A stretch of 64,000 bases of DNA from CAZAQK01 sp046344715 (GTDB taxonomy: Bacteria > Pseudomonadota > Alphaproteobacteria > Rickettsiales > SXRF01), in contig JBKDKX010000007.1 in NCBI GenBank assembly GCA_046344715.1, positions 1 to 64,000 of the forward strand. Reading direction: 5' to 3'. The translations under genes were made by a program, and so were the position numbers. Of this stretch, positions 1-7,519 are shown piece by piece. A model generated the notes under the pieces. It was given only the letters and a program-made list of their open reading frames with translations. It ran no database searches and was not told the origin of the DNA. The number at the start of each line of letters is the position of its first letter. Position 1 is the stretch's first letter.

Positions 1-92
1 GCTACTATATGGTGCGTACCCCGTTCCAGCAGCGCGGCCACCAGGTTAGACCCGATAAACCCTCCACCACCTGTGACGAGAATAGTTTTCAT
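1..92 (-). CDS. NAD-dependent sugar epimerase/dehydratase, N-terminal fragment
   Basis: Only the first 30 codons lie in the window; the gene runs off the left edge on the minus strand. The visible N-terminus starts MKTILVTGGGGFIGSNLV, the glycine-rich NAD-binding turn (TGGxGFIGS) of extended short-chain dehydrogenases such as UDP-glucose 4-epimerase and dTDP-glucose dehydratase. The substrate cannot be told from this piece. The start at 92 is the only ATG before the motif. A second epimerase with a similar N-terminus is at 47896. Family membership is sure, specificity unknown. Confidence 0.8.
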   Translation of the reverse strand, partial: MKTILVTGGGGFIGSNLVAALLERGTHHIV

Positions 93-190
93 TGATAGTT
101 CAATATCTTGAATGTATATTGGTTCAGCTACTATCTATCCTACACTGTGACATTTTAATAAAGTGTAAATATACCCAAGGGAATACTAAC

Positions 191-439
191 ATGCAGAAAG
201 ATAATAAATTTTTTGAAGATATGGCCAAAATTGCCAGCGGTGCCGCCGGTAGCTTCGTGGAGATGGGGCGCGAGATGGAAGGCATGATGCGCGGCCAAAT
301 GGAAAAGTTGTTGCAAAACATGAACTTAGTAACGCACGAGGAATTTGATACCGTAAAGGGAATGCTTGCTAAGTCTCGGGAAGAGCAGGAAGAATTAAAA
401 AAACGCCTGGCTGATCTTGAAAATCGCTTAAAAAAATAA
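191..439 (+). CDS. ubiK: UbiK/BMFP-family accessory factor for ubiquinone synthesis
   Basis: An 82-residue protein of the BMFP (YqiC/UbiK) family. Residues 1-45 form an amphipathic helical stretch rich in Gly and Met (GREMEGMMRGQ). The C-terminal half (EEQEELKKRLADLENRLKK) is a clear coiled coil, as in this membrane-fusogenic family. UbiK helps late aerobic ubiquinone synthesis by binding UbiJ; here the role is inferred from the family only. The reading frame is open upstream to 92, but the ATG at 191 has AAGGGA about 8 nt before it and gives the usual family length, so it is preferred. Other ubiquinone genes in the window are ubiA and coq7. Confidence 0.8.
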   Translation: MQKDNKFFEDMAKIASGAAGSFVEMGREMEGMMRGQMEKLLQNMNLVTHEEFDTVKGMLAKSREEQEELKKRLADLENRLKK

Positions 440-611
440 AAAATCCTGATTTTTCAGGCACTAAAAAAATGGCTGCAAATTAATTCACAAGTCATTGAAT
501 TAAATCAATATAATTATTTTCATTCATCCTTTCTAAAGTAATAGATTTTTGGCCAGAAACGGCTAGATTGGTGACCTTATTTATCCACACTCACCAACGC
601 TTTCGAAAGGA

Positions 612-1121
612 ATGATGATGACATCGATGATGCTCAAATCGGATTCTCTCTATTACAATCCACTCGATATCGCGGAGTCCGTGATCATGGATCGCGATTG
701 GGTTTTTGATCGCACCGATGAAACGCAACTCATCGCGGAAGTGAATGGCGCGTGTTGCAACTATCGCATCTGGTTTTCATGGCAGGAAGATTCTGGCGGG
801 CTCACGCTCTCCTGCTCGCTTGATGCGAAGCTTCCAAAGAAATCACGCGAACGTGTGTACACACTTCTTGCACTCGCGAATGAAAAAATGTGGCTCGGAC
901 ATTTTGATATTTGCAGCGAAGATTCAACCGTGACATTCCGCCACTCGCTGTTACTGCGTGAAGATGCAGGCACCTCGCAGGAACATATGCGCGAACTTAT
1001 CGACATCGCTATTACTGAGTGTGACCGCTTCTATCCGGCGTTCCAATCGGTCATCTGGGGTGGCAAGACTCCAGCTGAAGCACTCGAAATCGCAATGTTC
1101 GAAACGATTGCAGAAGCGTAA
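612..1121 (+). CDS. YbjN domain-containing protein
   Basis: A 169-residue soluble acidic protein without signal peptide or membrane segment. Its body (from IAESVIMDRDWVFDR to MRELIDIAITECDRFYPA) matches the YbjN fold, which resembles type III secretion chaperones. Alphaproteobacteria usually carry such a gene beside proC, as here. The biochemical role is not established. Three ATGs stand in a row at the start; AAAGGA lies just upstream of the first, so any of the three could be used. A perfect DnaA-box sequence (TTATCCACA, 581-589) lies 23 nt upstream. Confidence 0.75.
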   Translation: MMMTSMMLKSDSLYYNPLDIAESVIMDRDWVFDRTDETQLIAEVNGACCNYRIWFSWQEDSGGLTLSCSLDAKLPKKSRERVYTLLALANEKMWLGHFDICSEDSTVTFRHSLLLREDAGTSQEHMRELIDIAITECDRFYPAFQSVIWGGKTPAEALEIAMFETIAEA

Positions 1122-1190
1122 ATAATCCCCGCACTTGTTGCGGGTTCTGGTTTTATATTATATACATACTCGCAATATAACTTTACCGGA

Positions 1191-1208
1191 CCCCGCCATT
1201 CGGCGGGG
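1191..1208 (+). promoter_or_regulatory. Hairpin covering the proC ribosome binding site
   Basis: A perfect 7-bp stem (CCCCGCC with GGCGGGG) closed by the loop ATTC. The right arm holds the only purine-rich Shine-Dalgarno candidate (GGGG, 1205-1208), 8 nt before the proC ATG at 1217. In mRNA the site would be hidden in the stem, so proC translation may be damped. The structure is seen in the sequence; regulation is inference. A weaker hairpin (CCCGCA with TGCGGG) at 1128-1144 follows the upstream gene. Confidence 0.4.
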
Positions 1209-1216
1209 ATGAACAC

Positions 1217-2020
1217 ATGAACTCTCTCCTCCTTGTCGGCTGTGGTAAAATGGGAAGCGCGATGCTATCGCGCTGGCAGGCATCGCCTAAATTTTTAAAC
1301 GTGCAGTTTTTTGTTATCGAACCTTCTGAGAATTTTTCGCACGATGGCGTAACGCACGTAAAAACGCTGGAATCATTGCCAGAAAGTTTTTCACCCGATG
1401 TCGTAATGTTTGCCATCAAGCCGCAATCGTTCGATGAGGTGTTGCCGCATTATCAGAAACGCTTTGGCAAAAAGCCGATCTATATTTCTATCGCTGCGGG
1501 CAAGACCCTCGGATCCATGTCATTATCACTAGGAGAAGCAGCACAGATTATCCGTGCCATGCCAAACACCCCTGCCCTCATTGGCGAAGGCGCCACCGTA
1601 TTATGTGCCCCGCCTTTTGTTTCTACCGAAACCAAAAACGTGGCAAGCACGCTGATGGAAGCCATCGGCACCGTCACATGGATACACAAAGAATCGCTGA
1701 TGGATGCGGTGACCGCCCTTTCCGGCAGCGGCCCAGCCTATGTGTTTTTATTTATGGAAAGCCTTAAGGAAGCGGGTGTTGAGGCCGGACTTTCCGCTGA
1801 AATGGCACGGATGCTTGCCATCCAAACTGTGTTGGGCAGTGCAAAGCTGGCAGGTGAAAATAATGCCTCGTTTAAAACACTTCGCGAGCAGGTGACCAGC
1901 CCAGGCGGCACCACCGAAGCCGCCTTAAGCGTGCTCATGGAAAATGATGCGCTGAAAACCCTCATTAAAGAAGCCATGACTAAGGCCGCCGAACGCTCCT
2001 GCGAGCTGGCCGGTCAATAA
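1217..2020 (+). CDS. proC: Pyrroline-5-carboxylate reductase
   Basis: A cytosolic 267-residue enzyme that reduces 1-pyrroline-5-carboxylate to L-proline with NAD(P)H, the last step of proline synthesis. The N-terminal Rossmann motif VGCGKMGSA is at residues 7-15. The family signature is complete: RAMPNTPALIGEG in the middle, ALSGSGPAYVF near residue 167 and SPGGTTEAAL near residue 233. Length fits the family (about 265-280). It follows the YbjN gene after 95 nt, with the ribosome binding site in a stable hairpin. No defect is seen. Confidence 0.95.
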   Translation: MNSLLLVGCGKMGSAMLSRWQASPKFLNVQFFVIEPSENFSHDGVTHVKTLESLPESFSPDVVMFAIKPQSFDEVLPHYQKRFGKKPIYISIAAGKTLGSMSLSLGEAAQIIRAMPNTPALIGEGATVLCAPPFVSTETKNVASTLMEAIGTVTWIHKESLMDAVTALSGSGPAYVFLFMESLKEAGVEAGLSAEMARMLAIQTVLGSAKLAGENNASFKTLREQVTSPGGTTEAALSVLMENDALKTLIKEAMTKAAERSCELAGQ

Positions 2021-2052
2021 TTTCATATTATTCAGCATTTTACATAAAATTG

Positions 2053-2061
2053 TGCAATGCA
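2053..2061. promoter_or_regulatory. PhaR-type TGC-N3-GCA operator upstream of the phasin gene
   Basis: The site TGCAATGCA, extended as a rough palindrome over 2050-2064, lies 9 nt before the -35 box of the phasin gene. PhaR-type repressors of PHB granule genes in alpha- and betaproteobacteria bind TGC-rich sites of the TGC-N3-GCA kind in front of phasin genes. The match is seen; binding by PhaR is inference. No phaR gene is in the window. Confidence 0.45.
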
Positions 2062-2070
2062 ACATTTTTG

Positions 2071-2099
2071 TTGACGTTGCGGCTGCCTTGTGCGATTAT
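2071..2099 (+). promoter_or_regulatory. Sigma-70-type promoter of the phasin gene
   Basis: TTGACG (2071-2076), a 17-nt spacer and GATTAT (2094-2099) form a plausible vegetative promoter. The start of transcription would be near 2106, giving a leader of about 45 nt before the ATG at 2151, with AAGGAGAACG in front of it. It sits directly downstream of the TGC-N3-GCA operator candidate. Confidence 0.5.
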
Positions 2100-2150
2100 A
2101 CCTGCCGATACCAAGAACACTGACCGACAACATATATAAGGAGAACGACC

Positions 2151-2573
2151 ATGAACTTTAATAACGCATTTAATGATTCCTTCAAAAACATGTGGGATTT
2201 CAACCAGCTGTTTTCGACCCAACGTCGCAACATTGAAGCACTCGCTGTTATCAACCAGACCATCGTGGAAGGCGCGCAGGCAATTTCACGCCGTCAGGCT
2301 GAAGTGGCCCGTGACAATGTAGAAAACGTACTGAAAGCATCTAAAGACATGCTCACTGGTGGCTCACCAGAAACCAGCATTGCAAAGCAGGCTGATTTCA
2401 CCAAAGCTATCTTTGAAAACACGCTGTCTAACCTGCGTGAAGTAAGCGAAATGCTTACCAAATCAAGCTTCGAAGCATTCGATGTGCTCAATAAACGCAC
2501 TGCAGAAAGCATGGAAGAAATCAGCCGCGCTTCTAACAGCAACAACAGCGCAGCTAAAAAGAAATCTGCTTAA
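2151..2573 (+). CDS. Phasin family protein
   Basis: A 140-residue, almost wholly helical protein. Its body (NIEALAVINQTIVEGAQAISRRQ, then SNLREVSEMLTKSSFEAFDVLNKR) is typical of phasins (Phasin_2 family), which coat polyhydroxybutyrate granules. The C-terminal tail is Ser/Asn/Lys-rich (NSNNSAAKKKSA), as often seen. A very strong ribosome binding site (AAGGAG, about 8 nt away), a good promoter, an operator candidate and an efficient terminator suggest high, regulated expression. A PHB depolymerase is at 30161. No PHB synthase is in the window. Confidence 0.85.
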   Translation: MNFNNAFNDSFKNMWDFNQLFSTQRRNIEALAVINQTIVEGAQAISRRQAEVARDNVENVLKASKDMLTGGSPETSIAKQADFTKAIFENTLSNLREVSEMLTKSSFEAFDVLNKRTAESMEEISRASNSNNSAAKKKSA

Positions 2574-2590
2574 TTTCTTTTGCTCCTAGA

Positions 2591-2620
2591 AAAAACCCGC
2601 ATGGAAACATGCGGGTTTTT
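2591..2620 (+). terminator. Rho-independent terminator of the phasin gene
   Basis: A 13-bp perfect stem (AAAAACCCGCATG with CATGCGGGTTTTT) with a GAAA tetraloop and a following T run. It begins 18 nt after the phasin stop codon. The A run on the left side makes it usable in both directions, so it probably once also ended the minus-strand gene at 2806. Its right half is duplicated at 2788-2809. Confidence 0.9.
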
Positions 2621-2809
2621 TTATGCAAAGTATTTCCCTCCCCCTTGAGGGGGGGAGGGTTAGGGAGGGGGTGATTACTTAAGAATTCGCAAGTAACCCC
2701 TCACCTCGGTTTGCCTAAGCACTTACTTCGTAAGTACAAGGCAAACACGTCCTCTCCCCCAAGGGGAGAGGAAAGGATGGTACGGGGTGGAAACATGCGG
2801 GTTTTTTAT
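2602..2809. repeat. Palindromic element flanked by a 20-nt direct repeat (family E copy 1)
   Basis: The direct repeat TGGAAACATGCGGGTTTTTT occurs at 2602-2621 and again at 2788-2807. Between the copies is about 165 bp of repeat DNA: a C/G-rich inverted repeat (CCCTCCCCCTTGAGGGGG on the left, CTCTCCCCCAAGGGGAGAG on the right) with a nested palindrome at 2709-2746 (GTTTGCCT/AGGCAAAC outer arms, ACTTAC/GTAAGT inner arms). The 82 nt at 2691-2772 recur at 62813-62894 with two differences. The layout looks like an insertion into the terminator with target duplication. Confidence 0.7.
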
Positions 2810-3393
2810 TGGGGAGTAACGGAAACCTTACCATCAGCTTCAATTACCATTGAGGCACTCCCACCCATACCACCACTGACATATCCAATTAGCATACCTG
2901 AAGATGCAGCTGAATCTAAGACCATATTATACTCAATAGAACTTTCTCCAATAAAGTGGTGGCTAGTTTGAATTGAAGCACCGGCAGGGATTTTCTCTAT
3001 TGCATCTACATTTCCAGCGGGATCTATAAACTCTAGCTTTTCAACATTATGTGGTGAATGATTTACGATGTTTACTACGTATCGACTAAGCAGATAATCT
3101 GCACATGCGATTATTCCCAATGCCAATGGAAAATTGATAAGTAGTAATAAGCCGTGACGCAAACATGCGCGTTTGTAAGGTTTATTATTTCTGACTGCAT
3201 GTATCTTCGCTAGAAATAACGCCACCATTCCTACAAAAGATAATAATACGCCAAGTAATATCACCAGAACGCCAGCAAACATCAATATATCAAAACGCGT
3301 GACAAGCCAGAGAGCAAACACCGTCAACCCCATTACCATTGGCACAAGTGCACAGTGTTTTGCTATTTTGAAATACCTTGCTTCCTTCGTCAT
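2806..3393 (-). CDS. Hypothetical membrane protein
   Basis: A 195-residue protein of no recognised family. Three hydrophobic segments stand at about residues 12-33, 35-62 and 80-105, followed by a soluble C-terminal part of about 90 residues with alternating polar and apolar positions, ending in a Gly/Ser-rich stretch (YVSGGMGGSASM). It overlaps the uvrC stop by 4 nt (ATGA), so it is probably translated with uvrC. Its own stop codon (complement of 2806-2808) lies in the duplicated terminator half at the edge of the repeat element. Function unknown. Confidence 0.6.
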   Translation of the reverse strand: MTKEARYFKIAKHCALVPMVMGLTVFALWLVTRFDILMFAGVLVILLGVLLSFVGMVALFLAKIHAVRNNKPYKRACLRHGLLLLINFPLALGIIACADYLLSRYVVNIVNHSPHNVEKLEFIDPAGNVDAIEKIPAGASIQTSHHFIGESSIEYNMVLDSAASSGMLIGYVSGGMGGSASMVIEADGKVSVTPQ

Positions 3394-5249
3394 ACTTCCC
3401 CATGAAAATGCTCGTAAATCTGGCGGGCGATGCTTTTACTTATGCCCTCAACTTTTTCAATTTCCGTTATACTGGCACCGGATAGCTCACGTACTGAGCC
3501 AAAATGCTGAAGCAATGCTTTTTTTCGGTGCGGGCCGATGAAGGGAATGGCATCCAACTCAGACACTTGCATGGATTTTGCGCGCTTGCTGCGGTGCGTG
3601 CCAATGGCAAAGCGATGTGCTTCATCCCGAATGCGTTGCAGGAAATGCAGCACGGGACTTTCATGTGGCAACTGGAAAGCCTCCTTGCCCACCATATGAA
3701 AAAATTCACGGCCGGCGTTTCTGTCTTCACCTTTTGAAATTGCTACATAGGGAATATCGCTGATGCCTAATTCCTCAAACACCTTGGTGGCAACCGAAAG
3801 CTGCCCTGCCCCACCGTCAATCAACACTAAATCCGGAATCTTGGCACTGTCTTCGCTTTCTTCCTGCAGTTTGCTGAAACGGCGAGTAAGCACTTCGCGT
3901 AACATACCGTAATCATCACCAGGCACAATTTCTGATTGCTTGATGTTAAATTTGCGGTACTCCGCTTTCATGAAGCCTTCTGCTCCCGCCACAATCATGG
4001 CACCCACTGCGTTTGTGCCACTGATATGGCTGTTATCATACACCTCAATGCGCTTGGGCATTTCATCCAAGCCAAATAATGACTGTACTTTCTGCAACAC
4101 TTCACGCTGCGATACGTGGATAGAAATATGCCGCTGCAATGCCTCTGCTGCATTCTTTGCTGCCATATCAACAAATTCACGTTTGTCGCCGCGCAATGGA
4201 TAAGCAATGTCTACTTTGTAGTCTGTGTTCATGCGCAACGCATCTTCAAGCAACGCAGATTCTTTGAGTACATGGCTTACCAGAATCAGATTGGGAATGG
4301 GTTGCGCCTGATAAAACTGACCAATGAAACTGGTTAGAATCTCCTCATCGGTGTAGGTGGTGGTGTGCGCGGGGAACCATGTCTTGCTGCCATAATTCCT
4401 GCCACCCCTGACCGAAAACAAGATGATGCAGGCACTGCCTGCATCTCGCGCTAGTGCAATTACATCGGCATTGCCGATAGTCGATGCTGCAACGGACAGT
4501 TGCTGTTGCACGGTATTGATAACGCGAATACGGTCGCGCACCACACGCGCTTTCTCATATTCCATTTTCAGGCTGAGTGATTGCATCTCTTCTGTCAGAT
4601 GATCGCGCACCTGCTGGTTCTTGCCGGAAAGAAATGCCTGCGCCTGCGATACAAGATTAGCATAATCTTCCGGTGTAATTTTTCCCACGCATGGCGCAGA
4701 GCAACGCTTTATCTGGTATTGCAGGCAGGGACGTGTACGATTCTTAAAAATATTATCAGAGCACGGGCGCAGCAGGAATGCTTTCTGCAACAACACCAGC
4801 ATATCATTTACCGCATGGGCAGATACAAATGGGCCGAAATATTTTCCCTTCTTGGTTTTTGCACCACGATGTTTGCTGATACGGCTATAAGAATGATCGC
4901 CCGAGAAAAAAATATACGGAAACGATTTATCATCTTTCAGGAGAATATTATAACGCGGCAAAAATTTCTTGATAAGATTTGCTTCAAGCAAAAATGCTTC
5001 CGCTTCTGAACGCGTGGTGGTGACATCCATCACCTCCACCTGCGACACCATGTTTTGCAACCGTGTGTTGAGCGCAGATGCATTCACATACGATGCAACA
5101 CGCGCTCTGAGATTTTTTGCTTTGCCAATATACAGAGTGTTTCCCGCTGCATCGATCATGCGATACACACCAGGCGCATCCGGCATGTTTTGCTGGTGAC
5201 GTTTTATGTTGGCAGTGCCTTGCGCGAGTGATGGAATCTTTTCGTTCAT
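3390..5249 (-). CDS. uvrC: Excinuclease ABC subunit C
   Basis: A 619-residue subunit of the UvrABC nucleotide excision repair nuclease; it cuts on both sides of the lesion. Domains in order: GIY-YIG nuclease (PGVYRMIDAAGNTLYIGKAK, residues about 25-45), a Cys-rich region (CPC-type residues near 160-185), a UVR domain that contacts UvrB (YEKARVVRDRIR, near 230), the C-terminal RNase H-like nuclease (EVYDNSHISG and LVLIDGGAGQL) and helix-hairpin-helix repeats at the end. Length is normal. The downstream membrane protein gene overlaps it by 4 nt. Confidence 0.97.
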   Translation of the reverse strand: MNEKIPSLAQGTANIKRHQQNMPDAPGVYRMIDAAGNTLYIGKAKNLRARVASYVNASALNTRLQNMVSQVEVMDVTTTRSEAEAFLLEANLIKKFLPRYNILLKDDKSFPYIFFSGDHSYSRISKHRGAKTKKGKYFGPFVSAHAVNDMLVLLQKAFLLRPCSDNIFKNRTRPCLQYQIKRCSAPCVGKITPEDYANLVSQAQAFLSGKNQQVRDHLTEEMQSLSLKMEYEKARVVRDRIRVINTVQQQLSVAASTIGNADVIALARDAGSACIILFSVRGGRNYGSKTWFPAHTTTYTDEEILTSFIGQFYQAQPIPNLILVSHVLKESALLEDALRMNTDYKVDIAYPLRGDKREFVDMAAKNAAEALQRHISIHVSQREVLQKVQSLFGLDEMPKRIEVYDNSHISGTNAVGAMIVAGAEGFMKAEYRKFNIKQSEIVPGDDYGMLREVLTRRFSKLQEESEDSAKIPDLVLIDGGAGQLSVATKVFEELGISDIPYVAISKGEDRNAGREFFHMVGKEAFQLPHESPVLHFLQRIRDEAHRFAIGTHRSKRAKSMQVSELDAIPFIGPHRKKALLQHFGSVRELSGASITEIEKVEGISKSIARQIYEHFHGEV

Positions 5250-5652
5250 CTATTGTAATAGAACAATTTTTTTCGCCTAAATTTCAACTCAAAAAAGTAA
5301 TCCACGAAACCTGTGGATAACTCTGTTTGTAACCCATTTTACCAGCTAGCTGACTATAGCAAATCCGTGGATTTTACAGATATGCCTAAAAAATAGGCAA
5401 TAATGTAAGTGTATGTTTTTTCTATCTTTAAAAGTAATCATTAATGCCACAACTTATAGGTTTAATAGTTTCTTTATCGTTTTGTTACAACTTGCCTCAT
5501 ACTGTGTACAAACACATGGAAAAATTTTCCCAAATTCAAAAATATGGGCAAAATTTTCCTATATAAATAATATATCTCATATAGTCTGTGCTTACCATTA
5601 TGAAATAATTACTGCTTATACAATAGTAGTCAGTACATAACGCAGTAGGCTC
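5250..5652. other. AT-rich gene-free region between divergent uvrC and the antiporter gene
   Basis: No convincing gene lies in these 403 nt; the 75-codon open frame at 5413-5640 has poor composition and no ribosome binding site. The block holds a perfect DnaA-box sequence on the minus strand (TGTGGATAA, 5312-5320), a near box (TGTGTACAA), a small hairpin (GCCTA/TAGGC, 5384-5398) and two palindromes (5518-5530 and 5547-5559). It must hold the promoters of both flanking genes. An origin-like role is possible but weakly supported. Confidence 0.5.
5518..5559. promoter_or_regulatory. Pair of operator-like palindromes upstream of the antiporter gene
   Basis: GGAAAAATTTTCC (5518-5530, perfect around a central A) is followed by GGCAAAATTTTCC (5547-5559), 29 nt start to start, which is close to three turns of the helix. 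Two near-identical palindromes on one face of the DNA upstream of a start codon are typical of a dimeric repressor or activator. The regulator is not identified. Confidence 0.35.
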
Positions 5653-7365
5653 ATGCATACTTCAGAACAATTACTCCACATTGTTATTTTACTCCTCGCC
5701 GCCGTCGCAATTGTTGGCACGTTCCGCTTCATTCGCATAAGCCCTGTGCTTGGTTATCTTGTTGCAGGCACCATCATTGGGCCATTCGGTTTTGGGTTTA
5801 TTCAAGGACATGATTACACTAAAGGCATTGCAGAATTTGGCGTAATATTCCTGTTGTTCATTATTGGTCTGGAATTATCGTTTGAACGACTGCGCAGTAT
5901 GCGTACCCATGTGTTCGGTTTTGGTGGCGCGCAATTTATTCTAACCGCATGTATCATAGCACTGCTTTTTATTGGCTTTGGCGGTGATGCAACAGCAGCA
6001 CTTATTATTGGCAGCGGGCTCGCTTTATCTTCTACGGCCATCGTACTTCAGGTAATCAATGAACAAGGCGAAAAATCATCGCAGGTAGGCAGGCTTTCAC
6101 TTGCCACGCTGATATTACAGGATCTTGCCGTTATCCCACTGCTCGTATTCGTATCGCTGATTTCGGAGGGTGGATCATTACTTTCCGCGATCAGTGATGC
6201 AACACTGAAAGCAGCTATTGCGCTTACCGTAATATTTGTTGCAGGACGATTATTGCTGCGACCGCTATTCCGGCTTATCGCATCGATGGAAAATACAGAA
6301 TTATTCACCGCAACCACCATGCTGGTTGTGCTTGGCGTTGCCGCCGCAACAAGCATTGCAGGACTTTCTCCGGCACTTGGTGCATTCATGGCAGGATTAC
6401 TGGTTGCTGAAACAGAATTTAAGCCACAGGTAGAATCCGATATATTGCCATTCAAGGGATTACTGCTTGGCTTCTTCTTCATGTCAGTGGGCATGTCACT
6501 CAATCTTGAAATGCTTACGGATAAATTCATCGACATCATTGGCCTTGCAGTAGCACTGATGGCAACCAAGGCACTCATCATCATGGGGCTTTGCCGTGTG
6601 TTTGGCTTCGGCCTTTCGACTGCTGTACATTCAGGGTTACTGCTTTCGCAAGGCAGTGAATTTGCCTTCGTGCTATTTGCGCTCGCAAACAGCCAGGGAA
6701 TTCTCGGTAATGAAATATCACAAATTCTTCTGGTTGTTGTCACCGTCAGCATGGCGCTCACACCACTTATCGCCCAACTCGGCAAAAAAATTGCGCACGT
6801 ACTGGAGCAGCACGCACTTTCCCGCCCACGCATGATGATTGAAGAAACGCTGGATCTTAGCCATCACGTTATCATCAGCGGTTATGGCCGCGTAGGACAC
6901 ACGGTGGCGCGTTTGTTGGAAGCTGAAAATATCAGCTACGTGTCCATTGATATGGACTCATTTCTGGTTGCCAAGGAACGAAAATCGGGCATTCCTGCCT
7001 ATTACGGCGATACCACCCGCCTGCATGTGCTGAATGCCCTGGGCATTTCCCGCGCCCGCGCACTCATTATTACCCATACGGATATACGCGTGGCACTCCA
7101 GACCATTGCGGTGGTGCGTGAGATAAATCCTGAGCTTCCCATCATTGCGCGCGCCAAAAATATTGAACAAGTACATAAGCTTGAAAAGGCAGGCGCTAAT
7201 TTAGCCGTTGCTGAAATGTTTGAAACCAGCCTTCAGCTTGGTGGTGCATTACTCAAACATGTGGGCGTTAACGAATACGAAATCACTAGAATTATCGATA
7301 TGTTCCGCGCCGAAGACTATGCTCTCACCCGCTCCGCCGAAAAACTCCCTACCGGCACCAATTAG
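5653..7365 (+). CDS. KefB-type monovalent cation:proton antiporter (CPA2) with RCK domain
   Basis: A 570-residue inner-membrane protein. Residues 1 to about 385 form the Na+/H+-exchanger-like membrane domain with about a dozen hydrophobic segments and conserved patches such as LGYLVAGTIIGP, LSSTAIVLQ and LSPALGAFMAGLL. A cytosolic TrkA-N/RCK domain follows, with the nucleotide-binding motif GYGRVGHTVARLL near residue 415. This matches KefB/KefC- or YbaL-type K+ efflux systems; whether glutathione adducts gate it cannot be read from sequence. The ribosome binding site (AGTAGG) is weak. Regulation may run through the palindromes upstream. Confidence 0.85.
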   Translation: MHTSEQLLHIVILLLAAVAIVGTFRFIRISPVLGYLVAGTIIGPFGFGFIQGHDYTKGIAEFGVIFLLFIIGLELSFERLRSMRTHVFGFGGAQFILTACIIALLFIGFGGDATAALIIGSGLALSSTAIVLQVINEQGEKSSQVGRLSLATLILQDLAVIPLLVFVSLISEGGSLLSAISDATLKAAIALTVIFVAGRLLLRPLFRLIASMENTELFTATTMLVVLGVAAATSIAGLSPALGAFMAGLLVAETEFKPQVESDILPFKGLLLGFFFMSVGMSLNLEMLTDKFIDIIGLAVALMATKALIIMGLCRVFGFGLSTAVHSGLLLSQGSEFAFVLFALANSQGILGNEISQILLVVVTVSMALTPLIAQLGKKIAHVLEQHALSRPRMMIEETLDLSHHVIISGYGRVGHTVARLLEAENISYVSIDMDSFLVAKERKSGIPAYYGDTTRLHVLNALGISRARALIITHTDIRVALQTIAVVREINPELPIIARAKNIEQVHKLEKAGANLAVAEMFETSLQLGGALLKHVGVNEYEITRIIDMFRAEDYALTRSAEKLPTGTN

Positions 7366-7449
7366 CTGTTTACAAGCCTGATTACTGTGTTAGATTGCCG
7401 CACCTTAATAATAATCTCAGGCGCGAGCCACGCTAATATGGCCGTGTTC

Positions 7450-7478
7450 ATCTGGTAGGTGTTTCCCACCCGGCAGAT
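7450..7478 (+). promoter_or_regulatory. Imperfect hairpin in the prs leader
   Basis: Outer arms ATCTG/CAGAT and inner arms GGTG/CACC around the loop TTTCC, about 40 nt before the prs ATG. There is no T run, so it is not a terminator. It could be a leader structure; no known riboswitch is recognised. Confidence 0.25.
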
Positions 7479-7519
7479 GAATGGTTTGCATTGCCTGAAA
7501 AACCAAGGGTGCGTGACAC

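Noticed and set aside
445..458. CCTGA/TCAGG hairpin after ubiK as a terminator
   Set aside because: Only 5 bp and no T run on the plus strand.
581..589. Perfect DnaA-box sequence as an origin
   Set aside because: A single 9-mer in a short gap; one match is expected by chance at this scale.
5413..5640. 75-codon open frame in the uvrC-antiporter gap
   Set aside because: Very AT-rich, unusual composition, no ribosome binding site; more likely control DNA.
6048..6833. 261-codon antisense frame inside the antiporter gene
   Set aside because: Ser/Asn/Met-rich shadow of a clearly coding membrane protein gene on the other strand.
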